Translations under genes and position numbers: made by a program | The notes under the pieces: model-generated | Seen by the model: only the letters and a program-made list of their open reading frames with translations | Told to the model about the DNA's origin: nothing | The model's database searches: none | Shown here: one piece after another, positions 45,219 through 55,856 of the stretch | Layout of the letters: each line of letters opens with the position of its first letter | How positions within the stretch are numbered: the stretch's first letter is position 1 | DNA from: Poecilobothrus nobilitatus | Taxonomy: Eukaryota; Arthropoda; Insecta; Diptera; Dolichopodidae | Assembly (NCBI GenBank): GCA_947095535.1 | Contig: OX352772.1 | Span: forward strand, 108,308,793-108,372,792 | Length of the DNA: 64,000 nt | Direction of reading: 5' to 3'

Positions 45219-45595
45219 CAGGCCCGTGCCTTAATATATGACCCCTTGCGTGCCAATGTGTATTAATTTTGTCGTATGGATTTTTTATCGTCATTTTCAA
45301 ACCAATATTTTAGAGTTTTAGAATGAGTCCACTAACACAAAGAAAAATCAATAAAAACTTTTATGAGGGTCAAAAAAAATTTGTGGGGTTTCATTCTCGT
45401 TTGAAAAATTAAAGAAAAATAAAGAAAACAATTTTGAAGCGGTCGCAACAAATTTTTTTTCTAATATTTTTTATATGAGTCTTTTTTGTATAGGTATGTA
45501 CCTCTGATTCGGACTCTGAGTATGAGTTTACCGAAGTGGCAGAAGAAGATCAAACTATGGAAATGAGACCGGAGTTTGCGGAGATTGGAATTTGA
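45219..45595 (+). other. Possible hAT-like terminus and short acidic open segment
   Basis: CAGGCCCGTGCC at 45219-45230, followed by a ccccttgcgtgcc block, resembles the style of hAT termini. At 45494-45595, directly after a T-rich stretch ending in tatag, 33 codons read VCTSDSDSEYEFTEVAEE, then DQTMEMRPEFAEI. These are acidic and of higher GC than their surroundings, like an exon. No second terminus or further domain was found, so this is a weak call. Confidence 0.3.
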
Positions 45596-45989
45596 TATAA
45601 ATTATTTGCCGGTTCATTTAAGACTTTAAACCTTTTGGCTACAACCGACATTTTAAAAATTTTAAACAAAAGCAATTGCATGATAAACACAAACAAGTTG
45701 GTATATACTGCACAATTCTTAGAATTCTCGTGATACTACAAATTGTTTATTTATTATATAGTATTGCATGAGTAGTAGGAATATGGGGTGTCTGGCACAG
45801 CTTTTTCGGAGTAATATAAATTTGTGGATTCTGGCAAAGCTTTTTCGGAGTTTTCAGTAATGTAGGTAAAGCTAATACGTATAGTAGAGACACGAACAAA
45901 ATGAAGGTAAAGATTTAAATTTCAAGAGTTAATTTTTAATTTGAAATTTAAAAAAGCTTACGGTTTAGATATAATATAATTGAATATAT

Positions 45990-46410
45990 GAATGTATTTA
46001 ATATGTAGAAAACTTTTTTTTCGTTGAGATCAGTTATGTTTTAAATAAAGTTTAAAAACTTTATCGGTTTATTATATATTAATTAAACTAAATATATGAA
46101 AGTTTAATATGTAGAAAACTTTTTATATATTAAACTAAATATATGAAAATTCGATATGTAGAAAACTTTTACGTTGAGGTCAGTTACGTTTCAAAAAAAA
46201 GTTTAAAAACTTTAACGGATATTATATTTTAAACTAAATAATATATAAAAGTTTAATATGAGGAGAACTTTTGCGTTGAGATCAGTTATGTTTTAAAAAA
46301 AAGTTTAAAAACTTTAACGGATATTATATTTTAAACTAAATAGTATATGAAAGCTTAATATGTGGAAAACTTTTACGTTTAAATCAGTTATGTTTTAAAA
46401 TAAAGTTTAA
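45990..46410 (+). repeat. Tandem repeat of ~100 bp, about four to five units
   Basis: Units contain aatatgtagaaaactttt, gttgagatcagttatgtttt, aagtttaaaaacttta and ttaaactaaatatatgaaag. The tgtagaaaac-type word falls near 46002, 46112, 46160, 46258 and 46361. One unit is shortened. Confidence 0.8.
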
Positions 46411-46464
46411 AAATTTTTCATTTAAATGCAATTTTAAAAAGTATAACAAAGTTGCATTAATATA

Positions 46465-46890
46465 ATTTTTTTCGTTGATCAACAATTTTTATATCTAATT
46501 TTTATTGTTATTAAATTGAAACTTTGTTATTAATTTATATTGAATATGATAATTTTTAACATTTCATAGACATTAAAATTTACAACAAAACTATTTATTA
46601 AAATTTGAGAAAGTTATTTAAAATGTACTAATTTAGTTAAAACCGGATGAGTGTGCAATAATTACATTTGGTGTGAACCAAATTATAATTTTTTTGCTGA
46701 TCAACAATTTTTATATTTAATTTTTATTGTTATTAAATTCAAACTTTTTTATTAATTTATATTGAATATGATAATTTTTAACATTTCATAGACATTAAAA
46801 TTTACAACAAAAGTATTAATTGAAATTTGAGAAAGTTATTTAAAATATATTTATTTAGTTAAAACCGGATGCGTGTGCAATAATTAAAAT
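46465..46890 (+). repeat. ~222-bp tandem duplication, two units
   Basis: gatcaacaatttttatat, then tttttattgttattaaatt, aacatttcatagacattaaa and gttaaaaccggatg(a/c)gtgtgcaataatta occur twice in the same order, starting near 46473 and 46697. The two copies differ by few bases. Confidence 0.85.
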
Positions 46891-47154
46891 TGCTCAAATT
46901 GCAATTTTACTGATTTAGCAGATTAGCTGTTGGCTGGGTGTTATAACTGTTATGTTAACTTGGATTAGTATTTATAATGATAATGCAACTTTTTGATATT
47001 TAGTAATTTTATTATTTAATTAATAAGATGTGATCTATTTTTAACCTTTTCATCAATTTTAATTATAAAAAAAATTAAAATCGATCTTGTAACGAGTTAT
47101 ATTATCACTATAAATACTATTTCATTTTAAAAAAATATTTAATTAAATTTTTAT

Positions 47155-47490
47155 ATGCAAAAGATAACAATGTCAATAATTAAAAAAATTATTGGAATAT
47201 CAAAAACAGGTCTTTCTAATTTTAAAAAGTTAGAAGGCCTGGAGATAAATGAAACCTACAAAATAAGGAGTTTCAAATTTGACCTCAAGGGGAAATTTGG
47301 AAAAACTCTTCTGGTAAAAATAATTTTTAATGGAGAAGCCGTTTGGGTATTTTTACCCAAACGGTTTGTAAATCTGATAAAAAACAAAAAGGATGTTGAG
47401 GAATTTCACCAGTTTGGGGCGTTAAAATACAACGGAAGAGATGAGGAGAAATCAAACATTGCAATGTTTGCTTTAATTCAAAAGATATGA
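47155..47490 (+). CDS. Small conserved Polinton-type protein, 111 aa, intact frame
   Basis: The frame starts MQKITMSIIKKIIGISK and contains LEGLEINETYKIRSFKFDL, VKIIFNGEAVWVFLPKRF, and FHQFGALKYNGRD. It looks like a small beta-rich domain (alternating hydrophobic residues, FNGE turn), perhaps nucleic-acid binding. I do not recognise a named family with certainty. Its place before the ATPase matches small proteins of Maverick-type elements. It overlaps the next frame by ATGA. It has no stop or frameshift, unlike its neighbours. Confidence 0.6.
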   Translation: MQKITMSIIKKIIGISKTGLSNFKKLEGLEINETYKIRSFKFDLKGKFGKTLLVKIIFNGEAVWVFLPKRFVNLIKNKKDVEEFHQFGALKYNGRDEEKSNIAMFALIQKI

Positions 47491-47660
47491 ATGAAGATGA
47501 AGGTGATGATGATAATGATGATTACGATGATTATGATGAAGATTATGGAAATGTAAACACCGATAGTGACAATAGTGGAAATGAAAAAAAAACAAGAGAA
47601 AAATTAAACAAAAAAGAAAATTTTTCTAAAATTTTAAAAAATAAAAAAATAAAAATGTGA
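47487..47660 (+). CDS. Small acidic protein or displaced acidic tail, 57 aa
   Basis: ATG at 47487 overlaps the previous stop (ATGA). The protein starts MNEDEGDDDNDDYDDYDEDY and continues acidic, then turns basic (KKTREKLNKKEN ... KNKKIKM). Two readings are possible: a real overlapping gene, or the acidic C-terminal tail of the 47155-47490 protein moved out of frame by a 1-base indel. Acidic tails are common on single-strand DNA-binding proteins. Its strong charge pattern argues that it was once coding. Confidence 0.45.
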   Translation: MNEDEGDDDNDDYDDYDEDYGNVNTDSDNSGNEKKTREKLNKKENFSKILKNKKIKM

Positions 47661-47802
47661 ATTTAATAAAAATATTTCTTTTATTTTTTCTTAATTATAC
47701 TGTTTTACGGTTTATATTTTTCAGCTTTGTTTTTTTTTTTTTTATACGTAGAAAGAAAATCTCTTAAATATTTTTTCTATATAAATAGAATATTTTTCTA
47801 CA

Positions 47803-48545
47803 TTGTACATCATTTGTGCTTTCGCATTTTCTTACGCTAAATTTATTTTTTTTAGAAAAATGATAGGATTTTCCCATCCATTTTCTATGATAGTAGCTGC
47901 TCCATCTTGTTGTGGAAAGACTACGACCATAACTCAATTGATCAATAACTTAAATAAATTGGTTTTGCCAACTATTGAAAAAATCATATGTAATTCAGAA
48001 ATAAATGCTCTTCCGAAGAATTTAGAATTTGAAAACATTGAATACCAGAGTGGTTTACCTGATAACCTTCAAAATAGTAACCAATGCAATTTAATTATCT
48101 TAGATGATTTAATGCTTGATGCTTATAGAGAAAAAATTTGTGACCTTTTTACAAAAGGATCACATCATCGAAATCTACTGTAATAATACTGGTTACACCA
48201 AATATTTTTCATCAAGGAAAATTTTGTAGAGATATTTCACTTAATTGTAAATATTTAGTTCTTTTCAGAAATCTACGAGATAAAACTCAAATTTTGCATT
48301 TAGCAAGACAAATTTTTCCGGAGAATGCAAAGGAATTTCAAAAAGTATTTAATGAGGTAACATCAATTCCCTATGGTCATATTATTCTAGAGTTTGCTCA
48401 AGATATTAATGATCTATTTCGAATTAGAAATAATTTGTTTAACAAAGATAAGTATTGTGAATTTTTCTGTTCATCAAAACAATTAACAAATGGTAACTTA
48501 TGTGAAAAAATGAGACGATTGAAGGCAAACCAACATCATCAGTAA
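47803..48545 (+). pseudogene. FtsK/HerA-like packaging ATPase, frameshifted
   Basis: It would pump DNA into particles in the parental element. The probable start is ATG 47860 (MIGFSHPF). The Walker A region reads AAPSCCGKTT, Walker B is CNLIILDDLM, and LFTKGSHHRN follows. The frame is broken at about 48180, and the second half continues in another frame (48185-48545) with ISLNCKYLVLFRNLRDKTQ, LARQIF and SIPYGHIILEFAQD. These words are characteristic of Maverick/adintovirus ATPases. One apparent frameshift inactivates it. Confidence 0.78.
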
Positions 48546-48574
48546 ATCAAAGTTTAGAAACAACATACTTAAAT

Positions 48575-48830
48575 TTTTGATTCCGAAACAATTAGAACGA
48601 TTTGCGAAATTGCATTAAATACGCTGAATGGTAATAATAAATGAAGTAAAAATCAACTTCAAAAGTAAAAAAAGTATAAGAATAAATTACGATTTTTAGC
48701 TTGTCCAAAAAAAAATTAACTTCTAAACGAAAATTATTAATACAAAGTTGAGGATTCTTACCAGCTTTAATTGGAACAGTACTTTCTGGTGTTATTGGAC
48801 AACTTATACAATTATATCAGTCAAAAAATG
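48575..48830 (+). pseudogene. Small basic, then hydrophobic protein (adenovirus pX/pVI-like position), broken
   Basis: Stop-interrupted frames give LNGNN, KKYKNKLRFLACP and KKKLTSKRKLLIQ, then GFLPALIGTVLSGVIGQLI. This is a Lys/Arg-rich arm followed by a Gly-Ala-Leu hydrophobic helix. In Maverick-type elements a protein of this design follows the ATPase. The function (DNA condensation or membrane-active core protein) is inferred from position and composition. At least two stops are present. Confidence 0.5.
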
Positions 48831-49190
48831 AATAATTTACAACGAATGATTGTTTTACATCCTGAACAATATAATAAATTAAAAGATAACTTATTAGATA
48901 ATGAGCTCAGTCAAATAGATAAGGCAATGAAAACAATCTTGCTAAACAAGAATTTAAATGATATTCAAAAATGGCATTTATATCGAAACCAACTAGTAAA
49001 ATTGGGTGATAAGAGAAGATAGCAATTATTAATAAGCCCTGTTAAACCACTCACGGCTAATAAAAACCTTCAAATAGAAGAAGAAACACCATTCCGTATT
49101 TATATGAAAAATATGGAATTATACATCTGGAATTATAAGAAAGCATAAAGATACACAGACCAAAACGAAAAAATATGCTGATTCCTCAAT
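48820..49190 (+). pseudogene. Polinton conserved small protein (KMVLxPEQY-type), partly open
   Basis: The frame to 49022 contains RMIVLHPEQYNKLKDNLLDN, then ELSQIDKAMKTILLNKNLND and WHLYRNQL. The pattern of P-E-Q-Y, then L-S-x-I/L-D, then K-x-I-L, then W-x-x-Y is seen in a small conserved protein downstream of the ATPase in these elements. A stop at 49020-49022 is followed by KPVKPLTANKNLQIEEE in the next frame. Role unknown. Confidence 0.55.
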
Positions 49191-49490
49191 GCAAACGAAT
49201 CCTTATACGCATGTTTGCGAAACCAACCCACGAGAGATTTCGCAAGAATATAATAAGGAACAAATTATTGTGGATGATGATTCTGATTATAGTGATAACA
49301 TTTTTACCGAAGAAAATATCAAAGAAAGAGCGTTATCTGCAGTTTCTTCAGGCTCTCGTTTAAAGGAGCGAAAATCAATAAATAGTTCATCCGTTCGAGT
49401 ATTTGAAACAGATGATGGTTCAGTTATATCTGTTTCTCTGTTTGATAGACCAAAGAGGCAATTTTCTCTGCGATCAGAATCTAAATCATG
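49189..49490 (+). pseudogene. Unrecognised open segment at the end of the Polinton relic
   Basis: The frame, open to 49578, begins with a Cys/Thr-rich stretch. It continues VDDDSDYSDNIFTEENIKER and VRVFETDDGSVISVSLFDR, then runs into the tRNA-like sequence at 49495. The first ~100 codons look like coding sequence (acidic, ordered), while the end is clearly the inserted repeat. I do not recognise the family. Confidence 0.4.
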
Positions 49491-49494
49491 GCGC

Positions 49495-49571
49495 TATCTG
49501 ACTCATGGCGCAGTGATTAAGTCGCCAACCTTTCAATCGAAGGGTCTTGGGTTCAAACCCCGGTCAGGTCA
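49495..49571 (+). other. Degenerate tRNA-like sequence, probable SINE head
   Basis: GGCG (49507-49510) pairs with CGCC (49523-49526) as a D-stem around an A-box-like CAGTGATTAAG. CCTT/AAGG forms an anticodon-like stem, and GGTTCAAACCC (49550-49560) is a B box. The acceptor stem is only partly paired (CTGA with TCAG) and T33 is missing, so it is not a working tRNA. It is followed by an A-rich stretch and then (AAT)n, the layout of tRNA-derived SINEs with trinucleotide tails. Confidence 0.5.
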
Positions 49572-49619
49572 TAAATAAAAAATATGTAGTACTTTTATAT
49601 CATAATAATGTATATCGTA

Positions 49620-50060
<441 letters not shown>

Positions 50061-50061
50061 A

Positions 50062-50340
50062 GCTACAGTGGAGCCATCTTTGGTTATACTATGCAAGTAA
50101 GGTGTTATATACTGCTGCACATTGTAATCCACTGATGGCACTGACACTGTAGTAAAATAATAACAATAAAAAATAATAATAATAAAAATAATTATAATAA
50201 TAATAATAATAATAGTAATAATAACTGCTACAGTAGAGCCATCTTTGGTTATATCATGCAAGTAAGGTGTTATATACTGCTGCACATTGTAATCCACTGA
50301 TGGCGCTGACTCTGTAGTAAAATAATAACAATAAAAAATG

Positions 50341-50377
<37 letters not shown>

Positions 50378-50972
50378 TAATTATAATAATAATAATAGTA
50401 ATAATAACTGCTACAGTGGAGCCATCTTTGGTTATATCATGCAAGTAAGGTGTTATATACTGCTGCACGTTGTAATCCACTGATGGTGCTGACTCTGTAG
50501 TAAAATAATAACAATAAAAAATAATAATAGTATAATAATAATAATAATACAAATAATAATAATCATAATAAAAATAATAATAATAATAATAATAATAGTA
50601 ATAATAATAATAATAATAAAAATAATTATAATAATAATAATAGTAATAGTAATAATAACAATAATTTTAATAAATTTAATAATAATATTAATAAAAATAG
50701 CAATAGTAATAATAGCTGCTACAGTGGAGCCATCTTTGGTTATATCATGCAAGTAAGGTGTTATATACTGCTGCACGTTGTAATCCACTGATGGTGCTGA
50801 CTCTGTAGTAAAAATAATAATAATATTAATAAGAATACTAATACCAATAATAATAACCGCTACAGTGACATTGGGGATTGCCTTTAATAATTAGCTCATG
50901 TAGTAAGGTGTTATATACTACTATATACTACTACATGTTGTAACTGTTGTGACCGCTTTAATCCCTGTTAGC
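50062..50972 (+). repeat. Array of 93-nt units inside (AAT)n: four close copies and one diverged
   Basis: Units at 50062-50154, 50227-50319, 50410-50502 and 50718-50810 begin gctacagt(g/a)gagccatctttgg. They contain gcaagtaaggtgttatatac and end ctgtagta. A fifth, diverged unit spans about 50859-50972. Spacers are AAT-rich and of unequal length. The unit ends are partly complementary (CTACAG...CCATC against GATGG...CTGTAG), so each unit can fold back. Confidence 0.92.
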
Positions 50973-50989
50973 AAAATAGTAATAATAAT

Positions 50990-51164
50990 AGGCGGATTCA
51001 TTGTTTCCTTACAGTTCCACTCCCAATTCAATGTTTCCGTATCCATTTCCTATCCTTTCCTGTCCCTACTCCCTAGCCAATATACTGCATTCGCAGGTTA
51101 GGGGTTCATCCCATTATATTGGCTAAAAGGGGGAGATGGGTTTAGTCAGTTAGAATCCGACACT
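50990..51164 (+). repeat. LINE-like 3' terminal fragment
   Basis: It contains tattggctaaaagggggagatgggtttagtcagttagaatccgacact. The gggtttagtcagttagaatccgacact phrase is common near the 3' ends of arthropod non-LTR elements. It directly abuts the truncated edge of BEL copy B. The coding part is absent. Confidence 0.45.
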
Positions 51165-51393
51165 AATCGATTGATTTTGATTGATAATAGCGTTGGTTCA
51201 GGCGGGGTTATTAATAAGTCTCCAATTAAAAAATGAGCGGGTGTTATCGGATTTAAATCGTCAGGATCGTCATTTTTTGGACATAATGGTCTTGAGTTTA
51301 AACAGGTTTCTATTTGTGTTATGACGGTTACGAATTCTTCATAAGTTAATGTTGAGTTTCCCAGAATGCGTTTAGGATGTTGTTTTGTTGACT

Positions 51394-52782
51394 TTACACC
51401 AGCTTCCCAAAGCCCAAGTGTGGAGAGCCAGGCGGAATGAAATTAAACCGTACGCCTTCATTTTCATATAAAGCTGCAATTTTTGATGGTAGTTGTTGTA
51501 ACATTTGCTTATTTTGACCGTTTAATTCCTCGTTAGCTAACACGAAATTTGTACCGTTGTCGTAATACAATTGTTCTATGCGACCACGACGAGATGAAAA
51601 GCGTCGATAAGCAGCTAAAAAACCTTCTGCTGTTAATTCGGTTACCAACTCCAAATGTATAGCTTTAACAGCCATACAAATAAATAATGAAATGTAGGCC
51701 TTATAACGTTTGCTGTTTTTTCCTTTATGCGTTTTAAGTTCAAAGGGACCGCAATAATCAACACCTGAATGACTAAAAGGACGGCTCTGATTTACTCTTG
51801 ATGTGGGTAAGTCACCCATAAGTTGAGTTTGTGATGCTGCTCGTTGTCGATAACAAACTATACATTTATGAATCTGTTGTCGAATTGCTTTTCTAATGTT
51901 CAACATCCAATATTGTTTTGAGATTATATTGGACATTAGTTGTGCACCTCCGTGCAATTTTTCTTTATGAATTTTTTCAATCAATAATTTTGCAAATATG
52001 GTTTTATCTGATAATATTATTGGATATTTCTCATTGTAATTGAGATTTGAAAATTTTAAACGCCCTCCCACTCTCAAAACTCCATCATTATCTATGAATG
52101 GATTTAATTTAATTAATTTACTGTTGTTGTTGATTGGTTTGTTTTGTTGTAGAAGAGACATTTCTTGTTGGAAACTTTGGTTTTGTACCAATTTTATGAT
52201 CAATAATACTGTTTTTTTTAATTCTTCAGCAGTTAAATATTTAGTCACTATTCTTTCATTTTTATGGGCACAGTTAAAAATAAAGCGTTGAATATAACTG
52301 GTAACACGAATCAATTTTGTAAACGATGAATAACGTGTTTCTAAGAAGTCGAAGTTGCATATTGGGCTTAATGTTGATGTTGAAATAGTTTGATGGAATG
52401 TTTTGACCTTGCGTAGTTCGGTTTCGATTATTTTTAAATTTTTACCTTTTGACCAATTGTCGGAAAATTTAAGGAGCCATTGTGGTCCGCGCCACCAGAG
52501 ACTGTGTCGTCTGAGTTCAAGTGGGTACATTCCTCTAGACGCGCAGTCAGTAGGGTTTTCTGGTGATGGTACATGAGCCCACATGTTTTCTCCTAGTTTC
52601 TCATGTATTTCAAATACTCTATTAGCTACAAAAGTAGTCCATTTACTGGGATGTCCTCTTAACCATGCCAGCACAATCTCTGAGTCGATCCATGCCTTCT
52701 TGATAGGTTCCACTGGTAGCTTCAGGTTTTCTACGACATACTTGAATAGTTTGGCTGGCAAAGCAGCTGCACACAATTCCAA
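51394..52782 (-). pseudogene. BEL copy B RNase H and integrase region, 462-codon open frame
   Basis: RNase H words are [18 protein letters not shown] and [16 protein letters not shown]. The connection has [15 protein letters not shown]. The integrase zinc domain has [12 protein letters not shown] and HKCIVCYRQ, and the core has [11 protein letters not shown] and YDNGTNF. The frame ends [10 protein letters not shown] because a small deletion shifts it just at the third catalytic site (PHFGGLWE in intact relatives). The Cys before DNG is Tyr here, unlike copy A. Confidence 0.9.
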
Positions 52783-52959
52783 GCGTGGCAGTGAAATGGT
52801 TTTGATTGGTGCTACCTTGGTTTTGGAAATTAGAAGAGTTGTTTTCCTTGCGCCCTTTTCATCAACAATACATAAGTAAATAACAGCTGCATAAGCCTTT
52901 ATTGATGCATCTGCAAAACCATGGAGTTCGATGGAATGTGACTCTTTCGTGTAGTTATT

Positions 52960-54002
52960 CTATCGGCTTACCTGGATTTTTTCAATCTCCTTCATGCTGT
53001 TCCGGTATTTCAACCATTCAGTTTCAATGCTCGATCCGACCTGTTCATCCCAATCTAGTCCTTGTAACCAAAGATTTTTAACGAACATTTTTGCTATTAC
53101 AGTGATAGGTGACAACCATCCTAACGGATCAAATAGTTTTGATATTTCCAACGAGATCTTTCTTTTCGTCCATTGTTGTTCTGTATCTTGAGTGATGTTG
53201 ATAGTATACGAAAAGTTATCGGTAGCAGGATTCCAATGAAGGCCGAGCGTTTTCATAGTTCCGTCTGCTTTTATATCGAGCGGTATTGTCACTTCCCGAT
53301 CCGCTTCTGATACTGCTTCTAAAATTTTTTCGCTATTCGATGACCACTTCCGAAGCGACAACCCACCTGATTTCATGGGCGGTATGAGCTGTTTTTGTAT
53401 TTCTAACGTTAATTCGATTGTGTCTGCTCCCGAAATTAAATCGTCGACATAGAATGAATTTAGTGTTTTTGCTGATGCCAATGGATAATTCTTTTGTTCA
53501 TCTATGGCCAATTGCTTGAGTACTCTTGTGGCTAGATACGGGGCTGATTTTGTTCCGAATGTTACTGTGTTTAATTTAAAATCTGTTATAGGAACATTCG
53601 TGGAACTTCGCCAAACAATTCTTTGGTAATCTGCTTTTTGTGGCGATATCTTAATTTGCCTGTACATTTTTTGTAATCTACACAAAATGCTACCTTATAC
53701 AATCTCCATCTCAGTATGAGAATAGCGAGATCATCCTGAATTACTGGACCTTTCATCATTTTATCATTCAAAGAGAAACCACTATTTGTTGGCCTTGATG
53801 CATCGAAAACAACTCTCATTTTGGTTGTCGTGCTGGACTCTTTGATGACACCATGATGAGGTAAATAACTATATTGACGTGGGTTTGAGAAGACATGATT
53901 CTCATTTATGTAGTTGGTTCTTTCCATCTGGTTCAATTCCATATATTCATTAATACATTCGTTCTCTAAAGGTATTTGAATATGAAAGGTTGAAACTGGC
54001 AT
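52960..54002 (-). pseudogene. BEL copy B reverse transcriptase, two overlapping frames
   Basis: 53586-54002 carries YLPHHGVIKESSTTTKMRVV and the fingers. A frameshift around 53670 falls in motif A (VDYKKC in one frame, LQKMYRQIKI in the other). 52960-53685 then carries NTVTFGTKSAPYLATRVL and the catalytic FYVDD (Ile to Val relative to copy A). The ~255-bp deletion removes the region linking protease and RT. Confidence 0.9.
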
Positions 54003-54148
54003 ATCGTTTACAGATTTCGTATGTTTCCCCGGTTAGGATCCATCCAAAAATCGTTTTTTGCGCTATTGGTGATTCCTTTGGCCCCTTTTTAACACCTTCC
54101 AACATTATCTGGCTAAAGACATCTGCATCTAAGAGTAAATCGATTGGC

Positions 54149-54976
54149 CTAGGGATTGTTAAACTCCGTGTCGGCTAGCTCCAAAACAATAATATGGTTC
54201 CATTTATAATTTTTCATGGATGCACTTGGGAAAGTTTGCGTTAATTTGGGCATTATTAATCCTTCGACTTGAATCTCTTGAGAACCTTTGATTGGTCTGA
54301 TTTTGAAAACTACCCGTTTGTTGATCTTATGTAAATTGTCTTGTCCTATGCCTTGTACAGTCACACTGACTGCTTGTTTGGGTATACGTAAGCCTTGTGC
54401 CATTTTTTCAGTTAAGAATGACGCTTGCGATCCTTGATCTATTAAGGCCCGCACAATTGATTCTTCACCCGATGGAGCAACTATTCTTACTAATGCGGTT
54501 GCTAATAATACCTGATTACAGGTGTTTTTGTTGGTGATATATGATCCTAAATTACTTGCTGGTAAACCTTCCGTTTTTCTAATATATTCCGGACTTTCCG
54601 GATTGAGCACGCAGTTATTCGACTTCACATGTTGAGATGTAGTGGAAATGTTGTTATTAGTGAAGAATCTTGTAGGAACTGCTGAAGTTGAACCGTTCGC
54701 GGTTAGATGCAGCAAGGTATGGTGTAACTTTTTGCAGTGATGGCACCTGTGACTGCTGGGACACCTTTGAGACATATGTCCATGAGATAAGCAGTTCCAG
54801 CATAATCCTTTATTCCGAATTACCTCCACGCGTTTTTTTACTGTGAGCCCTAAGAACTGACTGCATTTCCGAAGTACATGGCCACCGGAACATAGTGGAC
54901 AGATTCTCTTGAGTTGACACGTGATGAGTGATGGTGCTTCTAAGTTTATGATTGATTGTTGTTTTAGTTTTCTCAT
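54149..54976 (-). pseudogene. BEL copy B gag zinc knuckles fused to protease
   Basis: One frame joins CPLCSGGHVLRKC, CWNCLSHGHMSQRC and CHHCKKLHHTLLH to the aspartic protease word RALIDQGSQASFLTEKMA. This shows the natural Gag-Pro continuity that is broken in copy A. It ends where a single-base change in a run (ggattgtt) shifts the frame near 54150. Confidence 0.88.
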
Positions 54977-55856
54977 ATACGGCTTCTAAGGCCCTTACCC
55001 GATTTTCCATGAACTTTTCCAAATCAACCCAAGATGGGAGCTCCTTGTCGTCACTCATTGCCTGTTCCCATAGCTGGTGAGTTTGTGATGGTAACTTCTG
55101 GACGGTCATATATACCATCAAAGGCTCCCATCCAGAAACATCAATGCCTAGATTTTTCAACGCCAACATGCATTCATTGGTGGTGTCTAATAATTTACGA
55201 ATGTCATGTGGTCGTTCTTGCTGGATTCCTATTTGTGATGACAGTCTGCGCAATTGTGTATTTACCAGCGTTCTTTTATTTTTGTACCTATCTTTGAGTA
55301 TGTCTCACGCTGATTGGTAATTGCAATCTGTTACCAAGAACTGACGTATCAACTTCTCCGGTTCACCTGATACATGCAGTTTTAAATATTGAAGAGTCTG
55401 AGCCGGGGAGAGACTCTCATTTGCGTCAATTAATGAGGTAAAGAGATCGTGAAAAGAAGGCCATTTTTCGTATTCGCCTGTGAACTTCTCTAACGTGATT
55501 TTTGGCAACCTTATGTTCCTAACTGTGTGCTCTTTTTGTGTTGAATTTAGCTCTGCTTTAGGTTCCTCATTAATCCGTTGAGATAAGTCATCGTACATTA
55601 CGAGGAACAGCTCTTCTGTATGCCCATAATGGTCCTGGCTGAAATAGTCCTTTTGACTGTGGTCTACGTTATCCTCCAAAGATTTCATAATCTTCATGTG
55701 TTGCCTCTTAAACTCATTCCAGTATTCTTCTAAGTCGGCCAATCATTTTTTATAATAGTACCTTCCCTTACTTTTGCTAGATTCTCCATTAAATCTAGCC
55801 ACTATTGCTTCAATAGTCTGTTTAAATGAAGCTTGTACCTTTAGCTCCTTTTCCAT
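54810..55856 (-). pseudogene. BEL copy B gag N-terminal and central part
   Basis: 55305-55742 encodes RLPKITLEKFTGEYEKWPSF and LSPAQTLQYLKLHVSGEP. 54810-55253 continues with LLDTTNECMLALKNLGIDVS and MENRVRALEAVYEK. Upstream, in the same frame as 55742, an ATG at 55856 begins MEKELKVQASFKQTIE and reads on for 37 codons to a TGA at 55743-55745 directly before LADLEEYW. This is probably the true gag start with a TGG-to-TGA type change. The ATG-proximal segment is frameshifted in copy A. Confidence 0.82.

Larger units (their letters stand above)
47155..49490 (+). mobile_element. Maverick/Polinton (adintovirus-like) relic, gene block without visible ends
   Basis: The order of a small conserved protein, a packaging-type ATPase, a small basic hydrophobic protein and a KMVLxPEQY-type protein is the same as a block found in metazoan Maverick/adintovirus-like elements. 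All genes are on the + strand. The ATPase and later genes have frame breaks, so it is a relic. No protein-primed polymerase, integrase, capsid gene or terminal repeat was found in the window, so only a fragment is present. This is an old genomic copy, described here only. Confidence 0.68.

Noticed and set aside
55743..55745. Selenocysteine or recoding at the gag TGA
   Set aside because: No SECIS-like structure was looked for reliably. A TGG-to-TGA change in an ancestor is simpler and is listed as the main explanation.
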